Source: Niebla homalea (taxonomy: Eukaryota > Ascomycota > Lecanoromycetes > Lecanorales > Ramalinaceae). From it: 64,000 nucleotides of DNA. Location: positions 1,178,001-1,242,000 of the forward strand of contig JAHGAU010000011.1 in assembly GCA_019925105.1 (NCBI GenBank), written 5' to 3'. Below, one piece after another: positions 36,748 to 48,419 of the stretch; positions within the stretch are counted from its first letter, which is position 1; each line of letters opens with the position of its first letter. The position numbers were made by a program, and so were the translations under genes. The notes beneath the pieces were generated by a model that was given only the letters and a program-made list of their open reading frames with translations, did no database searches and was not told where the DNA came from.

Positions 36748-38110
36748 TAAACGTAGTTATATACTATAAATAGCTAAGATCTTTACGCTTCTTTGGTCCT
36801 TAACTTATAATTCATATGTCCTTGGACTTCTGCGGATACTCTTCGGCTTTACTTTTTAAAATATTACGTATACGGTTTAATTTTCGTAGCCGATATACGT
36901 TTATAAGATCAGAGAATAAGAGAATAAGTATCGTTTATGGCTTAAATTTCATTCTATCCTTAATATTATAATTATTTACTTAATCTCCTTAATCTTTAAT
37001 ACGGTATTACGTTTCTATAAACTATTAAATCATCTATACCTTAACGTAGGGTATTCGGGGCGGGCTCGGTAAGATGCTAGGTTTATTATATTTACTCTTT
37101 ATGAAGCTTATCTTCCATATTAAAGGATCATTATTTATTCCTGGCGAAAAGCAAGGCCAGAAATTAAAGTATTCTGGGTAAAATAATTTAAAGTAATATA
37201 TATATAAGTTAAATAGAATTAATAAGTCTACCCTATTAATATCGTTTATTATTATAAACCTATTACCCGCCCGCTTAAATATAAACCTTTAAGTTTCTTT
37301 AACGCGCCGGCGATATAATTAATTATCCACTTTCTTCGGCTTATATAAATCAGTAAAATCGCGGTATATTATGAGTCGCTTTACGTAAATAGTAATTAGG
37401 CTGTCTTAAGAACGCCGGGTCGTTAATAAGAACGTTATTACTTTGGGAACGTAAGTTCTTATTTAAGCTTAGAGTATTCTTACTTCTGCTTACTTGCTTA
37501 TCCTTCCCTATTGAAAACAAGTGGAAGCTCTCGGTTAACCAAATAAAGAGTAATTAACAGCTAACAGGAGAACGTGCTTAAGCATATATTAGGGAGCCCT
37601 TAAGGCGTTACCCTTTATCTATCGCGATAAAAGATACGTAAAATTATTATTCTTAAATCGTTAATAAGAACCTCGGCCCGAACTGGATTAATTGAAGCCT
37701 TACTACTTTTTATTACGAGACGGACGGGCTTATAAAAGATTCCGTATAGTTACTTAGGTAGGAAGCAAAGGGAAAAGAAATATAATGGCTGGTAGAGGGC
37801 ATAGGAAACGGGTGCTTAATGACGAGCGTAGACTTAATACTGGTCGCGTACGCCAAGACCGGGGCGGATATAGACGACTAGTTATTATAATATCCTCTAT
37901 AATGGACTAATAGAAAAGAATTTATTATTAATAGTATAATATCCAAACTACTTAACCGCGCGTCGTGCCGTGGAGTCCCGCTCGATATACCGGTTTCTTC
38001 ACCTATTCAACTTAAATTACCCACCTTATTTAAATCGCTAGTGCCAAACCCTTCTATTTCAATTTAATAAATGAGCCTATTTTAAAAGAGTAACATACCA
38101 AATTCTTATC
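36748..38110. other. AT-rich, RIP-like DNA without supported genes
   Basis: Stops are frequent in all frames. Islands of higher G+C at 37,040-37,080, 37,490-37,540 and 37,770-37,880 may be less mutated parts of an unidentified element. No terminal repeats or target duplications were found. Confidence 0.45.
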
Positions 38111-38833
38111 ACCCACCATCTACGATGCCGCCCCCCGGCTCCACCCAAGAATATTCCTTCCTCCTTCCAAAGATATGACTCTCCGACCGAGTTCTAATTC
38201 TCCAAGGCGATTGCGGTATTTTTGGGTGAGAAGTTCAAGGGCATGCGGGGATCAGACATAGCTTTGAATACGTAGAAGTATTTGCTTATCTCCTAGGTTC
38301 TTTATCCAGCTTAGGAATTTAGCCGGTGAACCAAGCGAGGACGAACGATATGGAGCGTTCTATCCAACAGGCGGTTCAATGATGAAGGATTTAACGCGTT
38401 ATGTAGTTATTAATAAAGGTGAGAGGGGGGTAAGAAGGTGAGCGGGAGTCAAAATTTTAACAAACCGACTCCGCCCTAGCCTATTAATCCGGACTCCCTC
38501 TGATCTATAGAGCCTTTTAGCATCCCGAATAACGACCGCAGTATTACCCAAACTATAGGTTCCAACGACTTTTCACCTCCTTCAACAATATCATCTTACA
38601 GATCCCCTACTTACCTTGCGCCGACCGCCATGCCGGCCAAATCAATCTCGGGTGGTTCTCATCAAACCAAGATCACATCAAGCGAAGGATCAAAGCTGTT
38701 TTTGAAGATCGCATCCCATCGTCCTCCAGATAAAACTTATCGATAGCGGCTCTTAAAAGACCCGTCAACGCCAGAAAGCCGACTTCTTTCGGAGAAAAAA
38801 AACCTAGTCACAGCTTATGACGGGCAAAGCTTA

Positions 38834-38992
38834 CGAGGACGAGGAAAGTTTTCGAGTTCTGAAGATGAAGATTGGGAGCACGATGAATTGGATAATGCAG
38901 GTCCTATTTGCAGTAGCAAGCCTCTCTTCTCCGGAGTCGACCCGACCGCCAATCTGCCTTGCCGTCGATCTTTGCTTATTAGTCTCTGAAAA
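38834..38992 (+). pseudogene. Possible fragment of a fungal DUF3295-like (areA GATA-like) protein
   Basis: In the frame starting at about 38,834 the sequence reads GRGKFSSSEDEDWEHDELD and, further on, SGVDPTANLPCRRSLLISL. An acidic SEDEDW stretch followed by a D.T.NL..RRSLL segment recalls the fungal DUF3295 family. The match is short, from memory, and no downstream family motif was found in frame. It sits in a stretch lacking other credible genes. Treat as a weak clue. Confidence 0.22.
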
Positions 38993-40202
38993 GCCTTTTG
39001 AGCCGATAACAAATCTCTTAAATACCATTATATCACTATTCGGAGATAGATAGCCTACGGGCTACCATCGAGACTCTCTGGCCCCGAACCAAGCCCCCTC
39101 AAGAACAGGCTTTCGCATAAACAACACTATCGCCTTTTCACCTACGAAAGGGCCGCAGGAAAGTCTATCTTGGAATAATGATTTCGGCCTATGAGGGATA
39201 GCAGGCATGAACCAGAGTAATTGGTACCAGCAAGCCTGTCGGAAGGCACACGGTATATAACAAAAAGATGGATCAAGATGCCGAGCACCTACAGCGGCAC
39301 TCCCCCCGTATCCGCTATTAACGGTCGAGGGTCCGCTCCAGACGGCGCTTACGCATTTGCCGGACTGCGCACCGGACACTCGCAGCGAGGGTGTGGACTT
39401 CTGGAGTCCTGGAGGAAGAGCAGAAGGCTCGACTTGCGGGGTTGGTAGCGCTGCGCGGAACGATGGTCGAGAAATGTGAGTGTTAAGATACGTAGGTGAC
39501 TAAGGCAGCGTCTCGTAGACCGGTAAAATCATTTAAGTGCAACGGAGCGGGTCCCGCTTCTAGCAGGGGACGACTCAGCTCTTCCTTTTTTTTTTTTCTT
39601 CAGCGTGATTGTTAGCCAGGCATACCTTAGTAGCAATCATTGAAATGGCTCAAGAGAACAACAGGCCAAAAAATATCGTGTTGGCGATGGAGAACCTGAG
39701 TCCTGAGCAAGAGCTCCGTCCATCTGAGGCCATGCCCTGACCGCCGTATGCTCCTGTTGCTACCACCCAAGAATACCGTGATTTGGATGGAGAACCTGAG
39801 AGCCAAGCAGGTGATCCCTTACTACTCCGTCTGTTCCAGGCTTTGCCGGACCCGCGCATGCTCCCATTCTCACAGGCCAAAAAAACCGCGTTTGCAATGG
39901 GGAACCAGAGGCCGAAGCAAGAGATCATTTTAAGCAAATTCCCAGGAAGAAGCAGCTGAAACCGATGGCCATCAACTCCGTGAATGAAATTTCCTTTTTC
40001 TGAAAATTCTGCAGGATGGGTAGATTGGGGCTCCTTGAGATAGTATATCTATCCTATGATATAGCGAGAGGCATGTAAGACCATTCAAGTCATCGGTGCA
40101 TCTCATGATCAAGGCCGCGGCCGCAGGCAAAGTTGTACGCATGATTTTCCGTGGTGTGATTTCCCGCCTTCTTTCCATGCTTGCCCCATCGTGCCGCCAC
40201 TC
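38993..40202. other. Gene-free stretch with a short degenerate tandem repeat
   Basis: No domain-bearing frame is seen; the 39062-39379 and 39650-39937 minus frames look like shadows. Between 39,660 and 39,925 a phrase of the form (c)aaaa.accgtg.ttgg.atggagaacctgag..caag recurs three times (about 39,665, 39,772 and 39,882), suggesting a decayed repeat with period near 110 bp. Confidence 0.45.
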
Positions 40203-41776
40203 TCAAGCGCCAATCAGGGTATGGAACCAGGGCCGCCAGGTCTCCTCCGCCCAATTGGTGAGGTAATGCAAGACAGCGATAGCCTTGTATGTATCAAAGC
40301 ACGTCCGCGTGCTGCCAATGTCAAGTTTCTGCCAGACCAGCGTCTTGCGCACTCCTGTCTCCCTGTCTTTCACCTGCGAGACAATGAGGGCGTGCCAATC
40401 GTGACCCTGCGCGATAATGACCGGCATGGCCGGTACCTCGATATCTGCCAAGCGCGGCATTGGGGAGCGAAAGTCCGACAGCTTGCGAAGCCGCGTGATG
40501 AGAGAGGAGAGCCAGATGGCTAGCTGAGGTTTCCCATCCGTCCAGCTTTTGTTTGGGCTCTTGGTCTCGATGTTCACCGCGATCGGCTGTGGACCGGCCT
40601 CTTTCATGGTGACGTTGTTCCAACTCTTGACTTGCGCACCAGGGAGGGGCTGGAGCTTGGGGTAGGCCTTGGTGATCTTCACATCAGGTTGGAGGACAAA
40701 AGCGTAATCGATCACGCGCTTGGGGAGGGCGCTGCCAGTCGCGACGGGCGCGAGGGTTTTGGGGTCGATGGAGGCATTTTTACTAGGTTAGGATGCGAGG
40801 GTTAGCCGAGCTTCTCGCTGCCCCTTGGGATTGAAGGGGAAGGGAATTTTGCGAGCATACTTACAGCGAGATGATGTCTAGCGTTTGCTCATGCAGCGAG
40901 GATTCCAAAGCCATTGTGATCAGCGTCCAATGGACCTTCTGATTCCACACGTTTTCGTGAGATACGTCTTTTTCGCACTTCATTCCTGCTTTGACCAGCT
41001 TCTGCACCTTCTCGAGCGGGACAACAGCGCCGAGCTTGGAGTATTGGGGGTTGTGAGCTTCTGAATATGCAAAGCGTCTGCGCTCGGTGGGGTGGAGTGG
41101 ACTATTGGGTCCGGCGAGGTAGGCCAGGTCCTCTACCTTGACGACACGTCAAGTCTGCCAGCACTTCGGTCTTTTGTCTGTGGAAAGGGTGACGCTTACC
41201 GAGTGCCCAAGAATCCCTCTGTGGTCTGCTAGTGGCTGGATGGCCTCTCTGATAGCTTCTGCATCTTCAGCCAAGTGCTCATCCGTCCAGCCGAAGTCCA
41301 AAAACACCGTTGGCTCCTCAGCATATTCCAGTACTATCAATTGCTTCGTGGGGCTGATGCGCCCGCTTTGGTGTGACTCGGTGGCACTGCTGTCCTCGGA
41401 ACCGTCGATTGAAGGTGCGGAACTGGGGTGAGCGAGATCCGGTACGACCATCTGCGTCTGCGGTTGCGTCTGCTTCTGCTTGCCACGGCTGCCCTTGCTC
41501 TGCTTGTGAAGTGGCCTGGGTGTCTGTTCATTGTCATCCATAGCTCCTAAAGCACTGCGCTTTCTCTTCAAGGCTCTTGTGAAGGGGCGGACGGAGCGAC
41601 AGTTCTCCTTGTCGTCCTCGTCGAAGCGGTCAAGCGAGGGTGCGCCGGATCTGGACAATAGACAATAGCAACTTCGTCAGTCCAAGTCACATCGAATGAA
41701 AGTAGCAGTGGGGAGCGGCCTACATATCCTGTGCCGTTTTGGATACGTCGCTTGCCCAGCTCTTCACGCTGCTCAT
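40203..41776 (-). CDS. PD-(D/E)XK nuclease-like protein (fungal PDDEXK_12-type), four exons, 451 aa
   Basis: Four exons join in phase: 41776-41724, 41650-41200, 41136-40865 and 40782-40203. The introns (73, 63 and 82 nt) have GTAGGC, GTAAGC and GTAAGT donors. The N-terminal third is a polar, basic linker (KENCRSVR, ALKRKRSALG). The catalytic-like core lies in the last exon: VIDYAFVL supplies the aspartate, PIAVNIETK the E-x-K pair, and it is followed by PQLAIWLSSL, a central strand PAMPVIIAQG and a YKAIAVLHYLTNW C-terminal helix. This order matches the fungal PD-(D/E)XK nuclease-like family known from many Pezizomycotina accessory regions; its biochemical role is not established. No stop or shift interrupts it, unlike its decayed neighbours. 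Family call is confident, activity is not. Confidence 0.85.
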
Positions 41777-42565
41777 GTCGAGGAGGGTAGGGTTATGATA
41801 GTGGAGAGACGCAATAGCGATAGGTGCAGATGAAGATACCTTAGTCGTTTAGATATTTTTTAATGATTGCGGCCAAAAGTTGTTGTTGTTTATGATATCT
41901 CGTCGGGGGAACATCGGTCCAAAGTCTTGGCATAAAGCCCCACCAGCCGATCCCTCGGGTGGCCTTTGAGGTCGAAAATGAAAGGTTTCAAATCCTTTTG
42001 CTGGACTCTCGGCAGAAGCTTGTCTAATTCAACGCGACCGCCACAGCGACTGTACATTTCCCATTTGCGTATAGCGCGGATCCAAACCATTAGGGAGATT
42101 CGAAGAGGAAGAAGATAACAACGTGGGCAGGTCAAACCGGCCAGGATTCACGGAACATACTCGGAAAGTATTCGAGCGCGCCTTCCGGATCGAATCGCTT
42201 CTTGTATAAGGTAATAGGCTATGTATAATTGAAACACCTTGATCACCTCCGGCTCAGTGCCGAAAAGTGGGAATTTGAGCCTGACCAGCCGGTCCACTCA
42301 TCCAGGGGTTTATCCCCTACGGAAGATGGGGAAAAGGTATTCTGTTGGAGGTTTCGATTAAACTTTCCAGCTTAATTGACAAGAGTTAAAACTCAGGTAA
42401 TATTCGACTGCCTCTAGTACTCCACCGAGCTGCTAGCTAAGGTAGGATCCTCTACCCACATTTTAGAGGTTCTGGTTATAAATATATACCTTATGGACTA
42501 TAAGCTTTTCTTTCAACGTAGTCTCCTCTATCGTTACTTCACCGCAAGGCGTAAGCCGTATATAG
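41777..42565. other. Region between the nuclease-like gene and the broken transcription factor
   Basis: The short minus-strand frame 41890-42135 (CYLLPLRISLMVWIRAIRKW, LPRVQQKDLKPFIFDLKGH) has no recognised domain and may be a fragment. The stretch 42,340-42,560 is A+T-richer and featureless. The 3' part of the transcription factor should lie here but is not recognisable. Confidence 0.35.
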
Positions 42566-43164
42566 CTAGCCCTTGGACGTCTCGCCTCTAGCATTGTACG
42601 TGGAGCCGAGCAACAGCAGGGCCATGACAGTAGGTATACTAGGAGATGTAAGCAAAGTCTGTTCCGCCAGGAGTTTGTCGCATCGTCGAAAGAAGTGGCG
42701 TGTCACCAGCATCATCTCGAACATCCAAAGGATTGGAGCAGAACACCACAACAGTATCCAGGAGAGCCAGTCGCTCATTAAGTATTATCTTTTTGAAGTC
42801 TGGCGATGAAGATTTCCAGGCGAGCTCGCTCGCAGCGCAGCTCCTCTATTTAAGCAATAGTGGGTCCGAGGGTAAAGTGGTCAGCCTGTCGTCTTTTGAG
42901 CAGCAGTCGCCGCTAATGGTCTCCAACGCACCTCCTCCGCGGTGTGTCTAGTGAGTAGACACACTCGCGGTCGTGGCTGTCACAGGCGGAGCAGCGAGGC
43001 CTGGTGGCATCGCACCGGATCTTTCGCGTGCGGCCAATATGATAGGCCTTGGCAATTGGCTTAGGAGCAACAGTCGATGGAAGGCGTTGGTGGTCACGTC
43101 GTGTGCTTCGCTGTACAATGCAGAATATGTTGGGTACAGCATCCTCCTGATTGTTCTTATTCAA
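42566..43164 (-). pseudogene. Zn2Cys6 (Gal4-type) transcription factor, truncated and with premature stops
   Basis: The minus-strand frame reads RKIRCDATRPRCSACDSHDR followed by ECVYS, the zinc cluster with perfect spacing for cysteines 3-6. The first pair is replaced: AYHIG where ACxxC is expected, i.e. Cys to Tyr and Cys to Gly, so one metal site cannot form. The same frame continues through stops TAG (42913-42915), TAA (42850-42852) and TAA (about 42,776), each where CAG/CAA would fit, into a dimerisation-like linker IEELRCERARLEIF. A following frame (42778-42566) reads TSPSIPTVMALLLLGSTYNA, resembling the start of the fungal transcription-factor middle domain, then the gene ends abruptly. 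It is not expected to give a working regulator. Confidence 0.7.
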
Positions 43165-43373
43165 TTAGGATATAACTTGTATAGTAGAGTTGGAACACAT
43201 ACCGAGGTTTGTGTAACGCGTGAGTGCCTGTGCAGTGCTGGACGTAAGTATTAGCCTCAGCAGATGTGGCGTACTGAGTATATGAAAGGCTAGACACATT
43301 ATTATTATAATAACTATATATAGCAGAATCCTCGATAACCGCAACACCACCCACTTTCAGCACGGGAGTTCCA
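43165..43373. other. Spacer between transcription factor and NLR remnants
   Basis: This is A+T-richer DNA with no supported frame. The NLR 3' end and the transcription factor promoter would both fall here. Confidence 0.4.
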
Positions 43374-46300
43374 TTACCAATAGGCGTGAAAACTCATTAC
43401 GGCGTACGAGAGGTCTTCATCAGGGAAATCTCGGAACCGATCGCTTTGGATTTCTCGCCGTGTAGATTCCGCGGATGCTCGGTGCTCCCTTGCCTTCTCG
43501 ATCTCGCCATTCAGCTCATATGCCTCGGCCAGCTTGCGCTCCACCCGGGCAGACTCACCCCGATCGCCTTTGGACCCCTCCTTCAGCTTGGCAATGACCA
43601 GAAGCCCTTGCAAGTTCATACTGCGTTGAAGCTTAGCAGGCCTGCCCGAGATTTCGGCAGATTTTTGAGCTTATATGGCTTCCCCAAATTTTCCTCTTTT
43701 CATCTCGATGCAGCTGAGCTTCAGCCTCGCAGCCGTGGTTGTGGGGTTGATTTCGTTTTGCCGGTTGAAGATTTCGAGAGCTCTGGTCCAATAGCGCTCT
43801 GCTTGGTCATAATCGTCCTTGGCAAACCATGCATTACCGATATGATAGTCTGCCCTTGTAAGTGCGCGATCCGTGTCAGCCTTCCTGAGATAACAACACT
43901 AAGAGCGTCAGAGCTTACAGGCTGTCGAAGTGGGTCATGGCTCCCATTTGGGCAACAGCGTATGCCCGGCTGGTGTTGGCATGTTCTATGGATTCGTCAT
44001 GCTTATGCAGAACCCCCAAGACTCTTGCCATATTTGTGTGCGGTACGTGGAGAAACTTTTTCCGATGTTCCTCGTCCTTCATGCAGATTGAAATGCACTC
44101 GTTGTACATTTTCAATGCCTTCTCACAGGCTCCAGGCTTCAGTTCCTGAAAGACAATATTTGCGTAATTGTTGATGGTATTGGCAATCTCCACATGGTCT
44201 TCCGGCAGTAGCGTCCGTCGGATCTTCAAACTCTTCTCTACGTACTCGTAAGCCTTTCCGACGTGGCCACGCTCACATTCCATGCTGCCGAGAGAATTGG
44301 CCAGATTAGCGTAGACTAGGCCGTCTTTGTCCTCGCAGAGCTCTATAGCCGTGCGCATCAGGACAAGTTCTTCGGGCCAGGCGCCAGACTCCATCAGATG
44401 CCTTTTAAGTCAGTAAGGTAAGAGTCCGTATCGACAAAGAGGACTCACCAGCCGCAAGAGCATGACAAGTCAAGGAAGTCATTAAAGTCTCCTCCGGACT
44501 TGGGTCGAAACTTCCCCTCTTGATACCTAGTGCATAGGACCAAAATGTGCTCCACCTAGAGTTTGCATTCCGGCCAGCGATTCCTGAGCGGTAGTCCATT
44601 GATCAATCTTGGGAACTTTGCTTGAAGAAGCTTTGACGCTCGACAAAAACATCCCTGTTGTTCGTCTTTGCCCATGAAATTCCGAAATTCGTCTTGGATC
44701 AAACAATGAACGAAGAGCATTCCAGTCGATGGATCTCTTTTTACCAAGGATGTGCTGAGGAGCTGTTGCAAAGCCTCACCAAAGCTGTACGCGCAGGGTG
44801 GAATCAGCCCAGAGCTAAGGGGCTGTACAGAGGCTTACCTGCGCCCACTCATCTTGGCAGAACAACAGGTTTGGTGGAAGCGCCGAAGGATCTTGTTCTT
44901 TGAACAGTGCCTCAGGGATCAAGTCAGGAGCTATGTGTGCGATGACCCCTAGAAGCGCCCATGCACTTTCATCTAGATATTTGAAAGCGGTCTCCCACCA
45001 GGAGACCAACGATCTTTCATAGTAGGCTTCGACGCCATGCCGCTCCAGGTGCAGCTTCCTTGAATACTTCTTATACATCTTCAGGAAATCGCCAACTGGC
45101 ATACGTCGCAGTCGGATTTGGGAGGCCATGATGGTGAGAGCCAGGGCTAAGCCTCCAAGTCTGGCCGACAGCCGACGAGCTGCATCCGCCTCCAAGGAAG
45201 AGTAATTTCTCCGATCAATCATGGACATGAGAAACGAGGCACCATCATCTTCAGAAAAAACGTCGATCTCCATTCCTCCGGCCGCAGGGTCAATACTCAC
45301 GATGTCATTTCGGGATGTTACCAATATTGCACCATGGGAGGCAACTGGCCATGCATTCCGAATGCCAGCAACGTCATCTACATTGTCCATAACCATAAAC
45401 CAACTGACCGCTGAACGAGATTCAGATTATCAGTCAGCGTCCGTCTTATTCCGGTCCGGTTTCCGGTCAGCGTCAGGATGGCCCTAGATCGACTCACACG
45501 TTTTCCTCAGCCACTTTAGGACCAGAAATCTATTCTGGTCCGAGTTTTCGTCTTCCGCAGTACCCTCAAGCTGTAGCATCGTCGCGATTTCGTAGAAACT
45601 GCGAGAAAGAGATAAGCTCGTTTCGCAGTTCAGCCAAAGAACTGCGTCTGTTCCACCATTAGCCTTTCCATAGGCATACGAGAGGGCGGTCTGCGTTTTC
45701 CAATTCCTCGGGTACCAACCAACGCAAAACTCCGGAAACCTGAAAGGCTCCCTCCATCCAAGTGTGCCTGAATGGTGCGTAACTCGTTTTTGCGGCCGAA
45801 AAAGTGAAGGTTTGGTGGAAATGGGATGTTGTGACAGGGAAACAGGGAAGAGTTCGCTGAGCTACTGAATGTGCCGCTACTGCCGATGAGTCAAGTCGCT
45901 CCAATTCTGTCAACAACTCTGCTTGTTTCTTCGGTCGCATGGCGGCTACAGCAGTCGCTTTCTCTTTGATCTGTCGGGAGCGTTTTTGGATTCGTTTTGA
46001 TATTTCCTCGAATTTTTGCTGGACATTTGGCCAAGCATTGATAGCTGTCGCTCGTGTCTGTGTAAGCCTGAGATTGTGATACATATGAGCCGGATTTCAC
46101 CATATCTATCCCGACGAAAAACCCGTATTGCTTCGGTCCAAAAGACAATGATGTCCACGAAAATGTCCATGAGCTCCGCACTCATCGGTGTGTTGACTGT
46201 GAAAATTGTCTCGTAGATTTGGAAAACCTCCAGATGATGACCGAGATCATTGAGCATCTCAATGATCTTTGGAAGTAAGGTTTCCGTTTGTTGAGCTGCC

Positions 46301-46769
46301 TGTTCTCCATTCATCTCAATGAGATTTTTCCAGGTTAGAATGGGAGATGGAGGGAAGAAATCACTTGCATGGATTACAAGGCACATGACGGCCCAGACCA
46401 CAGCCGTCTTAATGGGGGACGAGCTCAGTGACGCGGTGAGAATCGTCACAAAGCTCCAGAGCGGGTCCAGCGAGGGGCGGAGTGGCTGCACCAGTGTTGC
46501 ACCTGTTGATTAGGCAATTTCCCGCTGAACGTCGGCAAGATTGGAGATGAAGTCATCGCAGGTATCGACTCGATTGAGTTGCGCGTGGTCTTTTTCGCTG
46601 AGGTTTTGGCGACACACTGCCAACGCTTCGCGCCACTTGACATCGCAGTACGAACCTCCTCTGCAGAAAATGATCAATTACAATTGCTGTACGATCACAC
46701 AGACAAAGGGTCCCACTTCTCGCCATCATTGCTTGACATCGAATCTGGCGGAGTATAGACACCTGACAT
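43374..46769 (-). pseudogene. NLR-type STAND protein (DUF7708-like, NB-ARC, TPR), inactivated
   Basis: Fungal NLRs act as intracellular sensors in non-self recognition. From a start near 46769 (MSGVYTPPDS) the frame reads a DUF7708-like N-terminal domain (WREALAVCRQNLSEKD; later PLWSFV and EVFQIYETIF). NB-ARC follows: FFGRKNELRTIQAHL, a P-loop VGTRGIGK(T), NGGTDAVLWL, Walker B WFMVMDNVDD, ILVTSRN and LGGLALALTIMAS. TPR repeats follow from 44,400 (LANSLGSMECERGHVGKAYE, then YHIGNAWFAKDDYDQAERYW). At least four introns are placed by GT..AG and CTGAC sites. Three in-frame stops occur at TAA 46510-46512, TAG 44556-44558 and TAA 43671-43673. One base is missing inside the P-loop codons (about 45,698-45,702). 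All stops fit Gln codons hit by C-to-T. Confidence 0.85.
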
Positions 46770-47272
46770 GCTGGTTGACTTCTTCGATAGGTCAAGTTTC
46801 CCAGACAGACGCAGCGGGTTCGAATTCTTCTGTTCTCAGAAAGTGGATGTTCAAGAAGTTTGATCTAAGTTTTCGAGAACACTGAACGAATCCCGGATGC
46901 CGTGTAAAAAGGGTCACTGACTTCTCGGAAGCGTCTTGCGTATGATTGGATCAAATGCATGCACTTGGCAACAGAATCACGGTCTCCGCTGGTGCTGCGT
47001 TCCACTCACCATCTATCCCCCAAGAGAGCTATCGTCAGCTTGATACTTGAAACGAATGGTCTCAGTGATGGTGTCTGGCTTGCGTTTGGTGCTGCAATTT
47101 GGTGTCCAGGAAGTCCTTCCAAGGTTGATTCTTCGCTGGCATAGAATGACTCCACTGGGGCTCCATTGTCGTGTGAGGATCGTTGATCAGAGTTGCTGGT
47201 CACCTCTATCCTCAGAACTGCGTTGCCCTGGCAGAGCGGAATGACCACTTACCACGTTTCGCGTTGTTATAG
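46770..47272. other. Head-to-head spacer between NLR and oxygenase remnants
   Basis: The minus frame 47006-47248 reads smoothly (VTSNSDQRSSHDNGAPVESF) but has no ATG or domain. The plus frames overlapping it are shadows. The 5' end of the oxygenase remnant may extend into 47,230-47,272, where a TAG at 47270-47272 interrupts its frame. Confidence 0.4.
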
Positions 47273-48288
47273 TTCTATTGGGGATTGTATATGATGGATG
47301 CCAAAAGGTATGAGTTGGAAAAACCATATGATTTCTCCGGTCCCCTCGAGAAACAACAGGAGCAAAGCAGATCCAGTCTTGAGTATACAACGCATGGCAA
47401 CATCAAGCTTCGAGACCTGAGGGGCTCGGAAGAGCAGCTGAGCCTGGACCTGCACGGCTTCCAGCTGATCAAACATGTTCCGCGCGTTTCCTTGGATCAT
47501 TCAGCCGACGAGCAGATTCGAAGCTATATGACTGAGACGGCGGCCTTCTTGAGGAACAGCTTGGACGCCGAAATCGTCATCATTTACAATTATCGGGTGA
47601 CTCTTTCAATCAGGGAACAGAGAATGTTTCATTGACCTTGCATTAAGTTTCGACGACAAGCATTTGTGTCGGAAGACCGTGACGCCAGTGAAAGCGTCGG
47701 CACCTTCAAGAACCAAGACAATCCAGTCTTGACACCCCACACTGGTATTCTTGAAGCACATGATGATCTCATGGGACCGCCGTGCGGCTGACTCTGAGGC
47801 CAGATCAACCGATCGAAGGAGGACCGAGGCGTGTCAGACACCACTTGACAGAAGCTGAAGCAAGCAAATATCTCGATGGTCCCTATCGAGTACGGATCAT
47901 CAATTGCTGGAGACCTTTGCTTCATCCGGCTGACGAAAGGCCCATGGCCATGTGTGAGTACTCATCCCTGGATCACGCGGATCTGGTTGCGGCCGACAGA
48001 GTGTCCCGCGAGTACATGGGAGAGATCTTTTACCTGCGATACAACCAGAATCAGGCATGGTATTGGATCAGCGGTCAAACTCCCGAAGAGATGCTCTTGT
48101 TTATGAACTATGATTCGGATCCTTAAGGGGGCCCACCTTGTAAGCGGGCAACATTCTGCAGGGGACGACAAAGCTGATGCAGTTCTTCAGTCATGCCACA
48201 CTCCTCCTTCCTCAACCGAGATGCGGGGAAGGACGTCAAGCCAAGGCAAAGCCTGGAGACGGCGTTGATCATCATTTCCAAGAAATAG
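47273..48288 (+). pseudogene. CmcJ/NvfI-like oxygenase (7-alpha-cephem-methoxylase P8-like, GA4 desaturase family), broken
   Basis: Family landmarks appear in order: YELEKPYDFSGP, KLRDLRGSEEQLSLDLHGFQ, EIVIIYNYR, then after an intron (about 47,597-47,648; donor GTGACT, acceptor TTAAG) FRRQAF. These are followed by DQPIEGGPRRVRHHL, VRIINCWRPL, YLRYNQNQAWYWIS, MNYDSD and a C-terminal PHSSFLNRDAG...PRQSLETA ending at TAG 48286. Such enzymes are Fe/oxoglutarate-type tailoring oxygenases in fungal secondary metabolism. The frame is broken by a one-base loss near 47,775-47,782 (GGACCGCC), a TAA at 48124-48126 where CAA would fit, and a further one-base problem before the last exon. It is divergent to the NLR and convergent with the amidase. 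Confidence 0.75.
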
Positions 48289-48419
48289 CTCCGACTCACT
48301 TCAAAGTCTTCAGAAGGTTTGTAAATTCATGGGTTGGAAGGAAGCATGTGTTGTTGTAGTGAGCTGTAGCTTCTAGCCACCGGAAATGATCCTCCGTCCG
48401 TAGAATGTATTCTCCACAC

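Noticed and set aside
38817..39448. Overlapping ORFs at 38.8-39.45 kb as genes
   Set aside because: They contradict each other, have no domains and lack splice signals; only the short acidic fragment at 38,834 is kept, at low confidence.
43386..44174. 262-codon plus-strand ORF
   Set aside because: It is antisense to the NLR's TPR region, whose repeats and introns are consistent on the minus strand.
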